Source: Frondihabitans sp. 762G35 (lineage in GTDB: Bacteria > Actinomycetota > Actinomycetes > Actinomycetales > Microbacteriaceae). From it: a stretch of DNA of 64,000 bases. Where the stretch lies: positions 372,001 to 436,000 of the forward strand of contig NZ_CP014619.1 of NCBI RefSeq assembly GCF_002074055.1, written 5' to 3'. Shown piece by piece: positions 28,405-36,879 of the stretch; position 1 is the first letter of the stretch, and the number at the start of each line of letters is the position of its first letter. The translations under genes were made by a program, and so were the position numbers. The notes beneath the pieces were generated by a model, which saw only the letters and a program-made list of their open reading frames with translations, was not told where the DNA came from and made no database searches.

Positions 28405-30027
28405 TCAGCTCAGGCGACGCCGACGCGCAGCCACCACCAGGCCGAGGCCGAGGGCGAGGAACGCGCCTCCGGCGATCAGCGGCACGGTCGCGTCCGAGCC
28501 CGTGTAGGCCAGGGCGGTGGGCGCCGGTGCCGAGACCGTGGACGCGGGCGTCTGCGCGGCGGGGACCACGGCCACGGTGGCGACGCGGGCGAAGTAGGCG
28601 TTGGACGCCGTCACGGCCGTGCCGGAGGTGGCGCCGCGGCCGGTGACGGTCCCGACGTCGTGGTGGTCGGTGCTCCCGGGGACGACGCCGGTCAGGGCGG
28701 CCGTGCAGGGGAAGCTGGCGCCGACGGCGAGCGGTCCGGCCCAGGTGGTCCCGGTGCGGGGGCCGCCCAGCGCCGAGAAGTCGCAGCTCAGACCGTTCAC
28801 GGTGCCGTTCGCGATGACCGCGTCGGTGACCGCGAGGTCGGTGAGCGGCTCGGTACCGGTGTTGGTGACGGTGTACACGAGGCCCGTGGCTCCTGCGGTC
28901 CCGAGGGTCGCGGCCGTGGCCGCGGTGTCCGCGGCATTGCCCCGGACGTCGCCCTTGACGATACGGACCGTCGGTGTGAGGTTGGTGCCGACACCGGTGC
29001 CGCCCGCGGTGGCCTGCGTGTTGGAGGCCGAAGCGGACGCGGTGATCGTCGAGGCACCGACGGTCGTCGCCACCTGCGCGGTGTTGAGGAACGTCTGCGC
29101 GGGGGCGTCCGCCGGGATCGGCGTCGTGAGGGACACGGCGATGCGCGCGCGGTAGAGGTGGCCGTCGACCTGAGCGGGCCAGGTGACGCTGAGCGCCGTG
29201 GTGCTGCAGGAGGAGGTGGTCGGCGTGGCCGCGGCTCCGGGAGTCACTCCGCCGGCACCGTTGGGGGTCTCGTCCGCGAAGGTCAGGGTGCCGCAGTCGA
29301 AGGCCCAGTTCTGGCCGGCCGGCACGGTGTCGGTGGTGACGGCGGAGTCGAAGGGGCCGACGGGCGTGTCGAGGCGGTAGATGAGGAAGTCGGTGCCGTT
29401 GTCGCGGCCCTGGTCGGCGCGGGCGAACGAACCGTACTTCGACGGCATGCTGTAGTCGCGCGGTCCGCCGGTCGGAGTGACGTCGGTCGTGAACGAGCGG
29501 TTGTCACCGGTGGTGAACGTGAAGGGCGTCGCGACGTTCGAGGGCGTCGAGCCGCCGTTGAAGTCGGACGTGATGTAGGCGCTGCCCCGCGTGTTGAGGT
29601 GCGTGGACGCGTAGGACGTCATCGTGAACGTGATCACCTTGGGTGAGGTGCCGGTCAGGACCGCCGTGGCGACGACGGCGCCGGTCGCGGGGTCCTTCAG
29701 GGTGAAGCCCGCGGGCAGGTTGTCGAGGTGGGTCGACAGCGTCAGGGTGAACGTGTCGCCCGCCTTCGTGCTGTCGGGCACGGACCAGTCGATGCGCGTG
29801 GTCAACTGCGAGCCCTGCTTCGGGTTCGTCGGGGTGACCACGACGTTGGTGATCGCGGAGTCGATCGGGGCGGCCTGGGCGGGAGCGCCGATGCCGACGG
29901 TCAGGGCGAGGGCGGCCAGGAGCGGCGTCACCACGAGGGCGAGACGGCGGCGGGCGCGACCGGTTCGGGCGGAGGGCTCGGCCGCAAGCGGGCGCGCGGG
30001 CAGGAGGGGATTCGGGATTCTGGGCAT
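28405..30027 (-). CDS. LAXTG-anchored surface protein with adhesin-like domains
   Basis: A 540-residue secreted protein. A signal peptide (RRRLALVVTPLLAALALTVGIGAPAQA) leads into beta-rich, Thr/Ala/Gly-rich domains resembling bacterial Ig-like adhesin modules (TNVVVTPTNPKQGSQLTTRI) and a DUF11-like repeat (VTNTGTEPLTDLAVTDAVI). At the end, LAYTG (about residues 506-510), a hydrophobic segment and RRRR form a cell-wall sorting signal. Alanine at position 2 suits class E sortases of actinobacteria. The ligand is unknown, and no sortase gene lies in the window. The ATG at 30027 begins the signal peptide; a GTG at 30090 is possible. Confidence 0.78.
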   Translation of the reverse strand: MPRIPNPLLPARPLAAEPSARTGRARRRLALVVTPLLAALALTVGIGAPAQAAPIDSAITNVVVTPTNPKQGSQLTTRIDWSVPDSTKAGDTFTLTLSTHLDNLPAGFTLKDPATGAVVATAVLTGTSPKVITFTMTSYASTHLNTRGSAYITSDFNGGSTPSNVATPFTFTTGDNRSFTTDVTPTGGPRDYSMPSKYGSFARADQGRDNGTDFLIYRLDTPVGPFDSAVTTDTVPAGQNWAFDCGTLTFADETPNGAGGVTPGAAATPTTSSCSTTALSVTWPAQVDGHLYRARIAVSLTTPIPADAPAQTFLNTAQVATTVGASTITASASASNTQATAGGTGVGTNLTPTVRIVKGDVRGNAADTAATAATLGTAGATGLVYTVTNTGTEPLTDLAVTDAVIANGTVNGLSCDFSALGGPRTGTTWAGPLAVGASFPCTAALTGVVPGSTDHHDVGTVTGRGATSGTAVTASNAYFARVATVAVVPAAQTPASTVSAPAPTALAYTGSDATVPLIAGGAFLALGLGLVVAARRRRLS

Positions 30028-30199
30028 GCGGATTCGGGTTCCATTCGGGTGGGTATCCCCCAAAGTAGTGACAAATCCGTCGCGGCGCACCTCTTCGTTC
30101 GGTCACGGTCGGATTGCGCACCCTCGTCGGCACGACGCAGCACACCCCCTCGTCGCCCTGGGGCGGGAGGGGGTGCGATCGCTGCCGGGGTAGGGCCCG

Positions 30200-30439
30200 C
30201 TAGCGCGACACGTTCCGACCGGACCTCGGCCACGTGTCGGCTGCGACGCCGCGGCGGAGGAGGAGGGCCAGGACGATGCCGAAGAGAAGCCCGAAGAAGC
30301 CGACCGGAAGGCAGATTGCCGCTGCCAGGATCGGTGCCGTCGTGAGCATGAGCGTGAAGGCCGCGATCAGGAAGACGCCGCCGATCATCCCGGAGGCGAT
30401 CGCCACCCTCTCCCACGCTCCACGCTGCTCAGGCTTCAT
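30200..30439 (-). CDS. Small two-helix membrane protein
   Basis: A 79-residue protein with two hydrophobic segments (about residues 14-33 and 37-62), a charged N-terminus (MKPEQRGAWERV) and a basic tail. I do not recognise the family. It is encoded 172 bp upstream of the surface protein in the same direction. Third-position G+C is consistent with coding, but the evidence is modest. Confidence 0.5.
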   Translation of the reverse strand: MKPEQRGAWERVAIASGMIGGVFLIAAFTLMLTTAPILAAAICLPVGFFGLLFGIVLALLLRRGVAADTWPRSGRNVSR

Positions 30440-30499
30440 GTGAGCAGGCTAGGTGAGCGCAGGATGCCCGCGCAGTCGCATCTTCGGGGGACACGTCCC

Positions 30500-30590
30500 C
30501 CGGGCCGGGGTACGGGCGTGCCTCACGCGGGCGGTCAGGCGGTCAAGACGTAAGGCCCTCAGGCCCTCAGGCCATCGAGACGTCAGGCCC
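30500..30590. repeat. Degenerate GGCCCTCAGGCC repeats
   Basis: Five or six close copies of GGCCCTCA or GGCCgTCA (AGGCCCTCAGGCCCTCAGGCC and relatives) run up to the stop of the epimerase gene at 30591. This looks like a short slippage-type tandem expansion. Nothing else is visible in the 30440-30590 gap. Confidence 0.55.
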
Positions 30591-31571
30591 TCAGGCCGTC
30601 AGGCGGTCGTACAGCGCGTCCACCTCCGGGTCGACGACCCGTCGCGACGGATCCGCGTCGAACCAGTCCACGATCTGTCGGGCTCCCAGAGCGAACGGGA
30701 TCCGGGGTGCCCAGCCGGGCACGTGCGCCAGGATCTTCGTCGTGTCGAAGACGGCCGGATGGCTGCGGTCTCCCCGGAGGTCGGCGTCCCACTGCGGTGC
30801 GCTCGCGGCGAGGTCGTGGGTGGTCCGGTGCACCAGGTGAGGCGCCGTGACTCCTGCGGCGTCGGCGAGATCGAGCGCGATCCTGTTCCAGGTGAGGAGC
30901 TCCGTCGACATGATGTTGAAGGCCTCTCCGAGAGCTGCGGGCGAACCCAGGAGCGGCACGAAGGCCCGGGCGAAGTCGTCGGCGTGGGTGATCGCCCAGG
31001 GCGAGGTGCCGTCGCCGTGGACGACGATCGGACGACCCCGGCGGAGCCGGTCGACGGCCGTCCAACCGCCGAGGAGCGGCACGTGCGTCCGGTCGTAGGT
31101 GTGCGAAGGTCGGACGACGGTAACCGGGATCCTGCTGCGCGCGTGCTCGTCGCGGAGCACCGTCTCGCAGGCGATCTTGTCGCGCGCGTAGGCCGAGAAC
31201 GGGTTGAAGAGCGGCGTCGTCTCGGCGATCGGGAGTCGCGAGGGAGGCTTCTGGTAGGCCGAGGCCGAGCTGACGAAGACGAACTGGTCGGTGCGATCGA
31301 CGACGGCGGCGACGGCGGCGCAGACCTGCTCGGGCGTGAACGAGAGGAAGTCGACGACGCTGTCGAACCGTCGACCCCGCAGCGCCCGCTGCAGTCCGAC
31401 GTCGTCGCGGACGTCGGCGATCACCGTCTCGACGCCGTCGGGAAGCGGCCGGATGCTCGTGGAGCCGCGATTCACGACCGTCACGGCGATGCCCCGGCCG
31501 ACGGCCTCGCGCACGCACGCGGCGCTGATCTGCCCGGTGCCCCCGAGGACGAGGACCGACTTCGCTGTCAT
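30591..31571 (-). CDS. NAD-dependent epimerase/dehydratase family protein
   Basis: A 326-residue extended-SDR protein. The Rossmann loop is GGTGQIS (residues 9-15), and VFVSSASAYQ with a downstream YARDK gives the Ser and Tyr-x-x-x-Lys catalytic residues. It resembles the NAD-dependent epimerases and reductases related to CSP41 and to isoflavone-type reductases. The substrate is probably a nucleotide sugar or small sugar, but it cannot be fixed. The ATG at 31571 opens the Rossmann strand (TAKSVLVLGGTG). A longer upstream frame only reads through a palindromic repeat cluster. Confidence 0.8.
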   Translation of the reverse strand: MTAKSVLVLGGTGQISAACVREAVGRGIAVTVVNRGSTSIRPLPDGVETVIADVRDDVGLQRALRGRRFDSVVDFLSFTPEQVCAAVAAVVDRTDQFVFVSSASAYQKPPSRLPIAETTPLFNPFSAYARDKIACETVLRDEHARSRIPVTVVRPSHTYDRTHVPLLGGWTAVDRLRRGRPIVVHGDGTSPWAITHADDFARAFVPLLGSPAALGEAFNIMSTELLTWNRIALDLADAAGVTAPHLVHRTTHDLAASAPQWDADLRGDRSHPAVFDTTKILAHVPGWAPRIPFALGARQIVDWFDADPSRRVVDPEVDALYDRLTA

Positions 31572-31663
31572 GACCCGATCATGGCACGGGGGACAGGGCC
31601 CGCGCGGCGTCGGACGCCGCGCCGGGCGCGTCCCGCCCGGTCCCCGCCCGGTCCCCGCCCGGC

Positions 31664-31884
31664 GAGACTCCACGACACGCCGCTCGCCTTCGCCCGGCGT
31701 GGCGAAACGTGGAGCCTCGCGGGGCGAGCCCGCACGCATGCCCGGCGAGATTCCACGACACGCCGCTCGCCTTCGCCCAGCGTGGCGAAACGTGGAGTCA
31801 CGCGGGGCGAGCCCGCACGCATGCCCGGCGAGACTCCACGACACGCCGCTCACCTTCGCCCAGCGTGGCCAAACGTGGAGTCAC
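31664..31884. repeat. Palindromic 55-bp repeat, cluster 2 (three units)
   Basis: Units at 31664-31718, 31747-31801 and 31830-31884, repeating every 83 bp with an identical 28-bp spacer. Each starts GAGACTCCAC (GAGATTCCAC in the second) and ends GTGGAGYCWC, around a CGCCGCTCRCCTTCG core. The last unit runs into nagA, and its right arm supplies the nagA stop codon. The cluster fills the 309-bp gap between nagA and the epimerase gene. Nothing else is visible there. Confidence 0.88.
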
Positions 31885-33032
31885 ACGGCGAGACGCCGCC
31901 CCGCACCCCAGACCGAACGCACCGTCCAGTCGTCGTTCCAGACGACGAGGTCGGCGGCGTGCCCGGGCGCGAGGAGGCCGAGCCGATCGCCGAGGCCGAG
32001 GGCGATCGCCGGGGTGCGGGTCAGGGCCGCGACGGCGTCGCGAGGGGAGATCCCGGCCCGGTCGATGGCGAACCGGAGGGCCGCATCCTGCGTGAGGGTC
32101 GATCCCGCGATGGTGTCGCTGCCCCGCAGGCGGGCCACACCGCCGTCGACCCGCACGTCGAGCGAGCCGAGGACGTAGTCGCCGTCGGCCGCGCCGGCCG
32201 CGGCCATCGCGTCGGTGATCAGCGCCACGCGGTCGGGCGCCTCGCGCATCAGCAGCGCGGCGACGCTCGGGTGCACGTGCACGCCGTCCAGGATCAGTTC
32301 GAGCGTCACACGACGATCCTCGACGGCCGCGACGACCGGCCCGGGTGCGCGGTGGTGGATCCCGGGCATCGCGTTGAACGCGTGGGTGAGCAGCGTCGCG
32401 CCGCGGTCGAAGGCGAGAGCGGCGTCCTCGGCCGTCGCGACCGTGTGCCCGACGGCGACGGTGACGCCGGCTGCGACGAAGCGCTCGACGGCCTCGAGGG
32501 CGCCGGGCAGCTCGGGCGCGAGGGTGACGACGCGCAGGATGCCCGTGCCCGCCTCGATCAGGGCCTCGACGTTCTCCGGCGTCGGCGCCGCCAGGAAGTG
32601 CGGGTCGTGGGCGCCGCGGTTGTCCGGCGACAGGAACGGCCCCTCCAGGTGCGCCCCGAGGACGAGCGGGTCGCGGTCGGCCACTCGCCGGATCTGCTCC
32701 AGGGAGGCGCCGAGCCGGTTGAGCGGGCCGGCCACGAGGCTGACGACGCTCCGGGTGGTCCCGTGCGCGCGGTGGAAGGCGAGCGCCTCCCGGATCTCGT
32801 CGGCCGAGCCGTCGAACGAGTGGCCGCCGCCGCCGTGGCCGTGGAGGTCGATGAGCCCCGGCGTCACGACCGCCCCTCCGACGTCGACGATCTCCTCGGC
32901 GGTCTCGACCTCGTCGGCGGGAGCGCGACCCGTGCCGGTCGCGACGATCGTGTCGTCGTCGAGGAGGAGCCAGGCGCCGAGCGAGTCGCCGGTGGCGTCG
33001 AGCGCGACGGCGTGCGTGACGAGTGTCGTCAC
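31881..33032 (-). CDS. nagA: N-acetylglucosamine-6-phosphate deacetylase
   Basis: A 383-residue amidohydrolase. It removes acetate from GlcNAc 6-phosphate, giving glucosamine 6-phosphate for NagB. Metal and catalytic blocks are GLIDLHGHGGGG near the N-terminus, HLEGPFLSP with the metal-binding Glu, GHTVATAEDA and THAFNAMPGIHHRAPG with further ligands, and LITDAMAAAG with the catalytic Asp. The GTG at 33032 overlaps the stop of the upstream DUF2568 gene (GTGA), which decides the start. It is unlinked from the GlcNAc operon at 22-25.8 kb. Its stop codon lies inside a palindromic repeat. Confidence 0.93.
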   Translation of the reverse strand: MTTLVTHAVALDATGDSLGAWLLLDDDTIVATGTGRAPADEVETAEEIVDVGGAVVTPGLIDLHGHGGGGHSFDGSADEIREALAFHRAHGTTRSVVSLVAGPLNRLGASLEQIRRVADRDPLVLGAHLEGPFLSPDNRGAHDPHFLAAPTPENVEALIEAGTGILRVVTLAPELPGALEAVERFVAAGVTVAVGHTVATAEDAALAFDRGATLLTHAFNAMPGIHHRAPGPVVAAVEDRRVTLELILDGVHVHPSVAALLMREAPDRVALITDAMAAAGAADGDYVLGSLDVRVDGGVARLRGSDTIAGSTLTQDAALRFAIDRAGISPRDAVAALTRTPAIALGLGDRLGLLAPGHAADLVVWNDDWTVRSVWGAGRRLAV

Positions 33033-33412
33033 GCGTTCTCCCGACGGAAGTTGACGACGCCCGACACGAGCGCGAGCACGCCGAAGACGGCCCCGACGAT
33101 CGGGATGCCCAGGCTGAACCAGGTGTAGGTCGCCGCCCCCATCACGGCGATCTCGACGATCGCCTTGCCCACGGGGTCGTTCTTGACGACGGCCCGCGGG
33201 GAGCGGAAGAGCGCCCAGAGCACCGCCGCGAAGGCCGGCAGGCCGATGACGAAGAAGATCGCCGGAAGGGGCCAGGGCCAGGCGTAGTAGCCCCAGAATG
33301 CGAGGCTGAACAGGGCGAAGATCTCGAGCAGGAGGCGGAGGACGTCGTTGCCCCGGAGGGGACGCGGGTCGCCGCCCGGTCGGCCGGGGCGGCGCTTCGG
33401 GGTGTCGTACAC
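33029..33412 (-). CDS. YrdB/DUF2568 family membrane protein
   Basis: A 127-residue membrane protein with four predicted helices and the family blocks LLLEIFALFSLAFWGYYAW and FAAVLWALFRSPRA. Its function is unknown. It is encoded between purU (9-bp gap) and nagA (4-bp overlap) on one minus-strand transcript, so it is co-expressed with both. Confidence 0.8.
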   Translation of the reverse strand: MYDTPKRRPGRPGGDPRPLRGNDVLRLLLEIFALFSLAFWGYYAWPWPLPAIFFVIGLPAFAAVLWALFRSPRAVVKNDPVGKAIVEIAVMGAATYTWFSLGIPIVGAVFGVLALVSGVVNFRRENA

Positions 33413-33421
33413 GGCTGGAGG

Positions 33422-34306
33422 CTACCGGAACACGATCGTGCGCGCCCCGTCGAGGAGGACGCGGTCCTCGGCGAACCAGCGGACGGCCTGCGTGAGGGTG
33501 CGCGACTCCTCGTCCTGGCCGATCGCCATGAGGTCGGCGGGCCCCTGCGTGTGGTCGACCCGGACGACGTTCTGCTCGATGATCGGGCCCTCGTCGAGGT
33601 CGCTCGTGACGAAGTGCGCCGTGGCGCCGATCAGCTTGACGCCGCGCGCGTGCGCCTGGCGGTAGGGGTTGGCGCCCTTGAACCCGGGGAGGAACGAGTG
33701 GTGGATGTTGATGGCGCGGCCGCCGAGGGCGTCGCACAGCTCGGGGCTGAGGATCTGCATGTAGCGGGCCAGGACGACCAGCTCGACGTCGTGTTCGTCG
33801 ACGAGGTCGAGGATCCTGCGTTCGAAGGCGGTCTTTGAGTCGGCGTCGACGACGGCGCGGTGCTCGAACGGCACGCCGTAGAAGGCGGCCAGTCCGGCCA
33901 GGTCGGGGTGGTTCGCGAGGATCAGGGGGATCTCGACCGGGAGCTGGCCGGCCCGCTGCCGGAACAGCAGATCGTTGACGCAGTGGGCGGCCTTGCTCGC
34001 GAGCACCAGGGTGCGGAGGGGGCGGCCGACCACGTCGAGCTTCCAGTCCATCCCGTAGCGCTCGGCGACCGGGGCGAGCGCGGCCTCGAACGCCTCTCGC
34101 CCGATGCCTGCCACGACCTGGAGGCGCATGAAGAAGGTGCCGGTGTCGTGGCTGGAGAACTGCTGCGATTCGGTGATGTTGCCGCCCGCGTCGACGACGG
34201 CGCCGCTGATCGCGTGGACGATCCCGGGGCGGTCCTCGCAGACGAGCGTGAGGGTCCAGTGCGTCTCGGGGTCGCGTTCGTCGGTCACCCGTCCAGGGTA
34301 GGGCAC
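33422..34306 (-). CDS. purU: Formyltetrahydrofolate deformylase
   Basis: A 294-residue PurU. It hydrolyses 10-formyltetrahydrofolate to formate and THF, balancing one-carbon pools and feeding formate to purine synthesis. An N-terminal ACT domain (about residues 15-95, LTLVCEDRPGIVHAISG) is followed by a formyl-transferase fold with NIHHSFLPGFKGANPY and the catalytic Asp in TSDLDEGPII. The first start is a GTG at 34306; a GTG at 34288 would remove six residues and keep the ACT domain whole. It lies 19 bp after the PIG-V-like gene. Confidence 0.93.
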   Translation of the reverse strand: MPYPGRVTDERDPETHWTLTLVCEDRPGIVHAISGAVVDAGGNITESQQFSSHDTGTFFMRLQVVAGIGREAFEAALAPVAERYGMDWKLDVVGRPLRTLVLASKAAHCVNDLLFRQRAGQLPVEIPLILANHPDLAGLAAFYGVPFEHRAVVDADSKTAFERRILDLVDEHDVELVVLARYMQILSPELCDALGGRAINIHHSFLPGFKGANPYRQAHARGVKLIGATAHFVTSDLDEGPIIEQNVVRVDHTQGPADLMAIGQDEESRTLTQAVRWFAEDRVLLDGARTIVFR

Positions 34307-34325
34307 CGCCCACCCCGGGTCGGCG

Positions 34326-35498
34326 CTACGGGTACCCGACGAACCAGAGCAGCACGACGGCCGCGGCCTGCAGCGCGATCGACGAGGCGACCAGCAGGAT
34401 GCGCCGCCTCCGGCCCCGCGAGAAGACCTCCGCCCCGAAGAGCGGGGCGACCGGCATCAGGAGCCGGAAGAGGCTCTGCTGCGGCAGGAACACGGCCACG
34501 AGGTACAGCAGGTAGGCGCCCGCGAACCCGACGATCTCGTGACCGAGGGAGCGCACACCGGGCCGGGTCAGCCACCACGCGGCGGCCACGATCACGGCGG
34601 CGACGAGCAGGATGCCCAGGGCACCGAGATACGTCGACGCCATCGTGAACCAGGGCGTGAGCGGTGCGAAGTGGCGGCGACCGACGAAGCCGACCCACCA
34701 CGAGAGCTCGGTGTCGAGGTAGGCGTCCGGGCGGCCGGTGGCGCGCGCGGCGATCACCGGCCAGGCCAGGCCGGCCACCGAGACGACGGCCGCGGCGACG
34801 ACGATGCGGACGCGGTCGCCGACCGGGAACGGTGCCCCGCGGCTCCTGCTCTGCCACCACCGCACAGCGAAGTGGACGCCGAGCGCGAGGGCGAGAGCGA
34901 GCACGCCCGGCCTCGTGAACGCCGCGACCACGGCGAACGGCACGAGGAGGAGGTAGCGGCGGGTGACGAGGGCCCAGAGGCTCGCGAAGAGGAAGAAGAG
35001 GAACGTGCTCTCGGCGTACGCCGTCTGGAGCACGAAGCCGAGCGGGCCGACGCAGAACAGGGCGACCGCGAACAGGGCGCGGCGCTCGTCGACGCGCTGT
35101 CGCAGCAGGAGGAAGAGCATGAGCGCTGCTCCTGCGCCGAAGACGGTCGCGACGAGGACGCCCGCGGGGTAGAAGTCCAGCCCCGTGACGGTCGAGACGG
35201 CCCGGACGATGCCCGGGAAGACGGGGAGGAACGCCCACGGGTTCGGCACGACGTTCCCGCTCGCGTCGGTGGGGAGGACGCTCGGGTAGCCCCGGGTCGC
35301 GATGGTCCGGTAGAAGGAGGCGTCCCACGAGCCCGAGAAGGTGAAGAAGGTCGGGTTCGACCGGTGGCTCGCGAACGTCCAGCCGCTCGCGGTGGCGACG
35401 GCGAACATCGTGCCGAGCAGGAGCGACGACACGCCCCTCGAGGCGGCGTAGATCGCGAGCGCCATCAGCCAGGGGCGCTGTCGCAGGGCTCCTCGCAT
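34326..35498 (-). CDS. PIG-V-like integral membrane glycosyltransferase
   Basis: A 390-residue membrane protein with about ten predicted helices. An early loop reads GSWDASFYRTIATRGYP, matching the WDxxxY..IA..GY pattern of PIG-V/GT-C mannosyltransferases that use lipid-linked mannose. Later blocks (AYAESTFLFFLFASLWAL and VVAAFTRPGVLALAL) are also typical. It may add mannose to a cell-envelope glycan, but the acceptor is unknown. The ATG at 35498 was chosen; a long upstream extension in the same frame is antisense to other genes. Confidence 0.75.
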   Translation of the reverse strand: MRGALRQRPWLMALAIYAASRGVSSLLLGTMFAVATASGWTFASHRSNPTFFTFSGSWDASFYRTIATRGYPSVLPTDASGNVVPNPWAFLPVFPGIVRAVSTVTGLDFYPAGVLVATVFGAGAALMLFLLLRQRVDERRALFAVALFCVGPLGFVLQTAYAESTFLFFLFASLWALVTRRYLLLVPFAVVAAFTRPGVLALALALGVHFAVRWWQSRSRGAPFPVGDRVRIVVAAAVVSVAGLAWPVIAARATGRPDAYLDTELSWWVGFVGRRHFAPLTPWFTMASTYLGALGILLVAAVIVAAAWWLTRPGVRSLGHEIVGFAGAYLLYLVAVFLPQQSLFRLLMPVAPLFGAEVFSRGRRRRILLVASSIALQAAAVVLLWFVGYP

Positions 35499-35533
35499 CC
35501 GAACAACGTAGCGGGAACCGCCGCACGAGCGGG

Positions 35534-35920
35534 TCAGTGCCGCGGGCGCCGGATCCGGATCGGGCCCTTCGCCGTCGACGGGTCGACGACCGATCCGCCC
35601 TGGGTGATCTCGACCTCGCCCCGCGCCACGAGGCGCCTCGCGGCGCGACGGGCCGGCTCCATCAGCTCCCGCCAGGCCTCGTCGTCGGGGAGGAGATCGC
35701 GGGCGGCGTCCGACGGGCAGATCGACGACGACGCCGCCCTCGCGTCGAGGAGGCGCAGGATGCTCGACTCCAGGTCGCGGTCGACGCGCGTCACCTTGCG
35801 CCGGCGGCACGCGTCGCTGCAGTACGCGACCTCGTCCCAGTTCTTCGCCCACTTCGCGCGCCATTCGATGCGGCGGCCGCAGGAGCGGCAGGTCTTCTCG
35901 GCGGGTTCGGGCACGCCCAC
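35534..35920 (-). CDS. DUF2256 + DUF3253 domain protein
   Basis: A 128-residue two-domain protein. The N-terminal DUF2256 zinc-ribbon reads CRSCGRRIEWRAKW then YCSDACRRRK, with four cysteines. The C-terminal DUF3253 domain is a winged-helix-like fold (ARRLVARGEVEITQGG). This fusion is common, and its role is unknown; nucleic-acid binding is plausible. A GTG at 35920 was chosen because the longer version (ATG 35998) would overlap the next gene by 49 bp. Confidence 0.78.
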   Translation of the reverse strand: MGVPEPAEKTCRSCGRRIEWRAKWAKNWDEVAYCSDACRRRKVTRVDRDLESSILRLLDARAASSSICPSDAARDLLPDDEAWRELMEPARRAARRLVARGEVEITQGGSVVDPSTAKGPIRIRRPRH

Positions 35921-35949
35921 CGTCGTACGCCCCCGACCTGGAGCGTCGC

Positions 35950-36411
35950 TCAGCGCGACAGGCTCCGGACCAGGACCTCCTGGACGTAGCCGAGCCACTC
36001 GTAGACGGAGTGCAGCACGCGGCCGTCGTCGCTCGTCGGGGCGATGACGCCCTCGGCGGTCGTGCCGAGTCGCGCCGCGAGCGTCAGTCGCAGGTCGGTG
36101 AGGGAGCGCAGCCAGGCCTGCTCGGTCGCCGCGTCGAGGGGCGTCCGGCGGTCGACGTCGAGGCTCGCGAGGACGGCTCGCGCGTTCCTGACCTTGCCCT
36201 CGGTGAGGTCGTCGACGGTCAGGCGCCGGAACTCCTCCTCCGCCTCCCGGTCGCCCGTGTACCCGGGCGGGAGCAGGCGCTCGAGAGCAGGATCCGCGTG
36301 GTCGCCCTCCTCGAGCAGGGTGACGAGCTGCCCGACGAGGTCGCGCAGCAGGCCGCGCTCGTGCTCGGCGAGCCCGAGGTGCAGGCCGTCGCGCCGGCGC
36401 TGGAACGGCAT
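35950..36411 (-). CDS. DUF2017 family protein
   Basis: A 153-residue DUF2017 protein, a family found almost only in actinobacteria and usually encoded right after clpS. Its ATG at 36411 overlaps the clpS stop (ATGA). Helical throughout, with LLRDLVGQLVTLLEEGD and VYEWLGYVQEVLV as typical blocks. The function is unknown; the tight coupling suggests a link to ClpS-dependent proteolysis (inference). Confidence 0.85.
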   Translation of the reverse strand: MPFQRRRDGLHLGLAEHERGLLRDLVGQLVTLLEEGDHADPALERLLPPGYTGDREAEEEFRRLTVDDLTEGKVRNARAVLASLDVDRRTPLDAATEQAWLRSLTDLRLTLAARLGTTAEGVIAPTSDDGRVLHSVYEWLGYVQEVLVRSLSR

Positions 36412-36689
36412 CACTCGTCGGCCCTCGCCACCGTCGCCTGGAGACCGTAGCCGTGGAGGGCGTCGACGTGCATCTCCATGCGCTCGCGGGCGCCCGTCGC
36501 GACGACCGCCTTCCCCTTCGTGTGGACCTGCATCATGAGCCGCTCGGACTCCTTCTGGTCGAAGCCGAAGTAGCTCCGGAAGACGTAGGCGACGTACGAC
36601 ATGAGGTTGACGGGGTCGTCCCAGACCAGGGTCACCCACGGCACGTCGGAGGAGGTGCTCCGGCGGAGCTCGGTCTCGTCCATCGTCAT
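36411..36689 (-). CDS. clpS: ATP-dependent Clp protease adaptor ClpS
   Basis: A 92-residue ClpS. It binds proteins with destabilising N-terminal residues and delivers them to ClpA/ClpC for degradation by ClpP. The family core is intact: WDDPVNLMSYVAYVF forms the substrate pocket, ESERLMMQVHTKGKAVV the ClpA/C-contacting face, and ARERMEMHVDALHGYGL the C-terminal helix. The ATG at 36689 is preferred; a second ATG lies at 36683. It is divergent from the peptide/protease/ABC cassette. Confidence 0.93.
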   Translation of the reverse strand: MTMDETELRRSTSSDVPWVTLVWDDPVNLMSYVAYVFRSYFGFDQKESERLMMQVHTKGKAVVATGARERMEMHVDALHGYGLQATVARADE

Positions 36690-36752
36690 GCTCACGTCCT
36701 CCAGCGTGGCACGGTCCGGCGGCGGGGGAGTGCGGGAGCTCTCGGCGCCGAG

Positions 36753-36796
36753 CATCCGGATCGAGCATTCGGGCCGACCATCCGGTCCGCCATCGG
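36753..36796. repeat. Four direct repeats of CATCCGG, about 13 bp apart
   Basis: CATCCGG at 36753, CATTCGG at 36766, CATCCGG at 36779 and CATCGG at 36791, spaced 13, 13 and 12 bp. They lie just upstream of the cassette promoter in the clpS divergent gap, as an array of sites for an oligomeric regulator might. Confidence 0.45.
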
Positions 36797-36821
36797 ATCC
36801 TCCGGTAGGAATAACACTCGC

Positions 36822-36849
36822 TTGACATGAATATGTCGCATGGTAGACA
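36822..36849 (+). promoter_or_regulatory. Promoter of the peptide/protease/ABC cassette
   Basis: TTGACA (36822-36827) and TAGACA (36844-36849) with a 16-bp spacer. A small inverted repeat GACAT-N4-ATGTC (36824-36837) covers the -35. The region is strikingly AT-rich compared with its surroundings and ends 30 bp before the first cassette gene. Confidence 0.55.
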
Positions 36850-36879
36850 GTGGAGTCTCCTCCCACGAAAGGAACACCG

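Noticed and set aside
30591-31853. Longer epimerase with an N-terminal extension from 31853
   Set aside because: The extra 94 residues only translate the palindromic repeats. The Rossmann fold begins at the ATG at 31571.
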